DNA from: Paraliobacillus sp044383835
Lineage (GTDB): Bacteria; Bacillota; Bacilli; Bacillales; Amphibacillaceae
Assembly: GCF_044383835.1 (NCBI RefSeq)
Contig: NZ_JBISEP010000003.1
Location: 1-64,000, forward strand
Direction of reading: 5' to 3'
DNA length: 64,000 nt
Shown here one piece after another: positions 61,953 through 64,000 of this stretch. A program made the translations under genes and the position numbers. The number at the start of each line of letters is the position of its first letter. The first letter of the stretch is position 1. A model generated the notes under the pieces. The model ran no database searches. It worked only from the letters and a program-made list of their open reading frames with translations, and was not told the DNA's origin.

Positions 61953-63246
61953 CGTTAGCTATCCTTTCTTCTTTTTTTGTATTCGTCCACGCATGAATAA
62001 AATAAATCATCGTTTTCGTAAATTGAACTAGCTGTTTAATTGAACAAGATTCGTTGACAGCATGTGCATTTTGGAAATCTCCCGGACCATAAATAGCAGC
62101 AGGGATGCCTACTTGCCCAAACCAGCCGCCATCTGTAACAGATGGCGATACATCAATCGTAGCTTTTTGATGATGAATTGCTTCATGACTCTTAGATAAT
62201 AATTGTACAGCTGGATTGTCTGCTTTCACTTCTAAAGCAGGGAAAATCTCTCCTTTATCTTCAATCATTGAACGTCCACCCCATTCAAATGTTGGAGGAT
62301 GATGTTTTAACCATGGATCTGATTTTGCAACTGCGCATAGATGGTCTTCAATTTCTTGGCATACTTCCTCGTATGTTTCATTCGGATAATAGTGGACAGT
62401 TATCCATAATTTGCATTCATCAGCAATAAATGCAGGATGTCTTCCCCCTTCAATAAAAGCAGGGTTTATCGTGTTTGTACCAGGTAAAAAACCTTCATAC
62501 TGTTTTGTAATTGCCCAATGTTGCTCTAATGCTTGCAATCCTTCAATTAGGATCATCATTTTTTCAATGGCACTTGCACCGAACAATCGTCCACCCGCAT
62601 GAATCATATTTCTCCTCATTGCATCATGGTAGGTGGCTGGACTTTTTACAGTAATCCAACCAGTAATGACACCACCTTGCCCTTGAATATGTAAATCACT
62701 TGTATCTACAACAAGTGCAAAGTCAGAAGAATATCCTCGTTCATAACATTGAAGTGTTCCTGCTTCCCCCACTTCTTCTCCAATAACAGATTGAAAAATG
62801 AGATCTCCTTTGAGTTCTACACCCGCTTCGTGCATTAGTTTTAACGCAAATAATACGCCAGAAAGCCCGCCTTTCATATCGGCAGCTCCCCTTCCGATAA
62901 TCTTTTCATCTGAAACAATCGGATCAAACGGGTTCGTCAGCCAATTTTCATCTTCTCGAATTTCAGCAACATCAACATGCCCGTTTACAATCAAACTATT
63001 ATATAGGTTCGATTCTTTTCCTTTTTTTACACCAACTACATTTGGATCATTTGGATAAACATCCCACATATCAATATTGAAATCGAGATTTTTTAAATAC
63101 TTTGCGATAAATCGTTGGTTGTCCACAGTATTTCTTGCTGGAGGAGCAGGCGTTTCAAACTTGATAAGTGTCATCGCTAACTCGATTAACTCTTGTTGAC
63201 GTTCGTCTACTTGAAGCGCTAGTTTTGCTAACGTATCTTTCAACAT
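61939..63246 (-). CDS. ylmB: ArgE/DapE-type deacylase, formylaminopyrimidine deformylase
   Basis: A 435-aa M20-family amidohydrolase. Metal ligands can be read in VNGHVDVAE, GRGAADMKGG and VIGEEVGEAGT, and the C-terminal part has AVNESCSI. YlmB converts formylaminopyrimidine to aminopyrimidine, the step after ThiXYZ uptake and before TenA. The ATG at 63246 is six bases after GAGAGG. The operon context makes this specific call likely. Confidence 0.88.
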   Translation of the reverse strand: MLKDTLAKLALQVDERQQELIELAMTLIKFETPAPPARNTVDNQRFIAKYLKNLDFNIDMWDVYPNDPNVVGVKKGKESNLYNSLIVNGHVDVAEIREDENWLTNPFDPIVSDEKIIGRGAADMKGGLSGVLFALKLMHEAGVELKGDLIFQSVIGEEVGEAGTLQCYERGYSSDFALVVDTSDLHIQGQGGVITGWITVKSPATYHDAMRRNMIHAGGRLFGASAIEKMMILIEGLQALEQHWAITKQYEGFLPGTNTINPAFIEGGRHPAFIADECKLWITVHYYPNETYEEVCQEIEDHLCAVAKSDPWLKHHPPTFEWGGRSMIEDKGEIFPALEVKADNPAVQLLSKSHEAIHHQKATIDVSPSVTDGGWFGQVGIPAAIYGPGDFQNAHAVNESCSIKQLVQFTKTMIYFIHAWTNTKKEERIANDENQ

Positions 63247-63457
63247 ATCCATCCTCTCACAATAAAAAACCACTTAGTCAGAAAGAAATGGTTAGCAAAA
63301 TAGATACAAAACAACTACATATCTTTTAAACTACCTCTTCTTTCAAATCGTATCTACTAGATTAAATGAAAGAGCGAAGGATAACACCTTTCTCAACTTT
63401 ACATATGAATGAAGCAAATACAGCCCTAATGGTTAATTTCTATTTATTTTTTCTACC

Positions 63458-64000
63458 TTATACAATTGCTAATTCTTTTACTGGCCACATGGATTTGTTT
63501 TCAGCCATATCCCAAAACATATATTCAAAATAATTTGTTTTAATAAATATATCTTCAAGTTTTTTCAATTCATGCTCAGGCTTATTTTTTGCAATTTCGT
63601 TGATTAGGCTAATACAGTCTTCAGCAATTTTAGTAAATTCATCTGACGCATACGTTTCCACCCAATTTCCATACAACTCATGCTCCAATGCGCCCGGCCA
63701 AGTTGCTAGCTGTTTTCCAATCCAATTATAGCTCCAAGCGCATGCTAAAACTGCTGCTGCTGCATTTTCTACGCCACCTAGTTGCGCTTGACTAAGCATA
63801 TAACTCGTGTAAGCTGTCATCGTCGCTGATGGCTCTGTATTTTCTAAATCTTCATTTGAAATGCCAAATTTCGCTGCATATTCACGATGTAAGTCCATTT
63901 CAAAATTCATTGTGCCATACAATAAATTCGCAAAGAGTGTCATCGTTTTCAAATCATTTGCCTTTGCACTACCAATTGCAAAAACGCGTGAATACTCAAC
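63458..64000 (-). CDS. tenA: Thiaminase II TenA (5' end off the window)
   Basis: TenA hydrolyses aminopyrimidine to HMP for thiamine salvage. The frame continues past the internal TTG at 63952 to the window edge, reading EYSRVFAIGSAKANDLKTM, as in TenA, so about 40 N-terminal residues are missing. CAWSYNWIG carries the catalytic Cys, with the family block EMDLHREYA and YFEYMFWDMAE near the C-terminus. It precedes ylmB on the same strand by about 200 bp. Confidence 0.93.
   Translation of the reverse strand, partial: VEYSRVFAIGSAKANDLKTMTLFANLLYGTMNFEMDLHREYAAKFGISNEDLENTEPSATMTAYTSYMLSQAQLGGVENAAAAVLACAWSYNWIGKQLATWPGALEHELYGNWVETYASDEFTKIAEDCISLINEIAKNKPEHELKKLEDIFIKTNYFEYMFWDMAENKSMWPVKELAIV

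Noticed and set aside
63274..63457. TPP riboswitch before the ylmB-thiZXY genes
   Set aside because: The CUGAGA and ACCUGAU-type thi-box signatures were looked for on the minus strand and not found. One may lie upstream of tenA, outside the window.

Overview
The window comes from a low-GC, motile, spore-forming member of the Bacillaceae. The Gracilibacillus/Oceanobacillus/Virgibacillus group is the best guess, but this was not tested by any search. The signs are the Bacillus-type late-flagellar/competence cluster (degS-degU-degV-comFA-comFC-yvyF-flgM-flgN-flgK-flgL-DUF6470-fliW-csrA-hag-fliD-fliS-fliT-hpf), a Spo0E-like phosphatase, AbrB, YdjO, IDEAL-domain and YvyE proteins, and textbook sigma-D, sigma-H/B and CcpA sites.

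Layout. 1-131: 20-bp tandem repeat and hairpin. 154-1755: hpf and a duplicated DUF4190 pair. 1798-23472: the flagellar/competence/DegSU block, all on the minus strand. Between hag and flaG-fliD it carries a glycosylation island: a 203-aa unknown, a Maf glycosyltransferase, a TylF-like methyltransferase and neuB-neuC-neuA. 23670-27697: yvyE, a NagR-like regulator, a sortase and a PBP3-type transpeptidase. 27822-32272: IDEAL protein, FUSC protein, SurA_N lipoprotein, ChrA pair, YdjO. 32406-38041: a chitobiose/cellobiose locus (ChbG, GntR, GH4, PTS IIC-IIA-IIB and a second IIB). 38177-38312: a probable unannotated CcpA-controlled small RNA. 38400-47695: aldo/keto reductase, PEP carboxylase, Spo0E-like protein, LCP protein, phosphoglucomutase and an unusual PRPP synthase. 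47852-58881: cidAB with a LysR regulator, nagAB, AbrB, heme O synthase, CoA-disulfide reductase, Gfo/Idh/MocA, DbpA helicase, hexose epimerase. 59150-59390: relic of a possible transposase. 59453-64000: thiamine-precursor salvage operon (thiYXZ, ylmB, tenA), cut by the right edge.

How the parts work together. Sigma-D promoters can be read before yvyF, flgM, hag and flaG-fliD. The hag leader carries a consensus CsrA hairpin plus a Shine-Dalgarno site, so the FliW-CsrA-Hag feedback loop appears complete. The glycosylation island probably makes and attaches a nonulosonic acid to flagellin. Chitobiose taken up and phosphorylated by the PTS could be deacetylated by ChbG, split by the GH4 enzyme and fed into NagA and NagB; a NagR-like regulator and a NagR/DasR-type operator before nagA lie in the same window. 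The best candidate for something undescribed is the roughly 130-nt structured RNA at 38177-38312, with a perfect cre box on its promoter. Next come the PRPP synthase lacking two flexible-loop residues and the hairpin holding a two-codon ORF inside the PTS operon.
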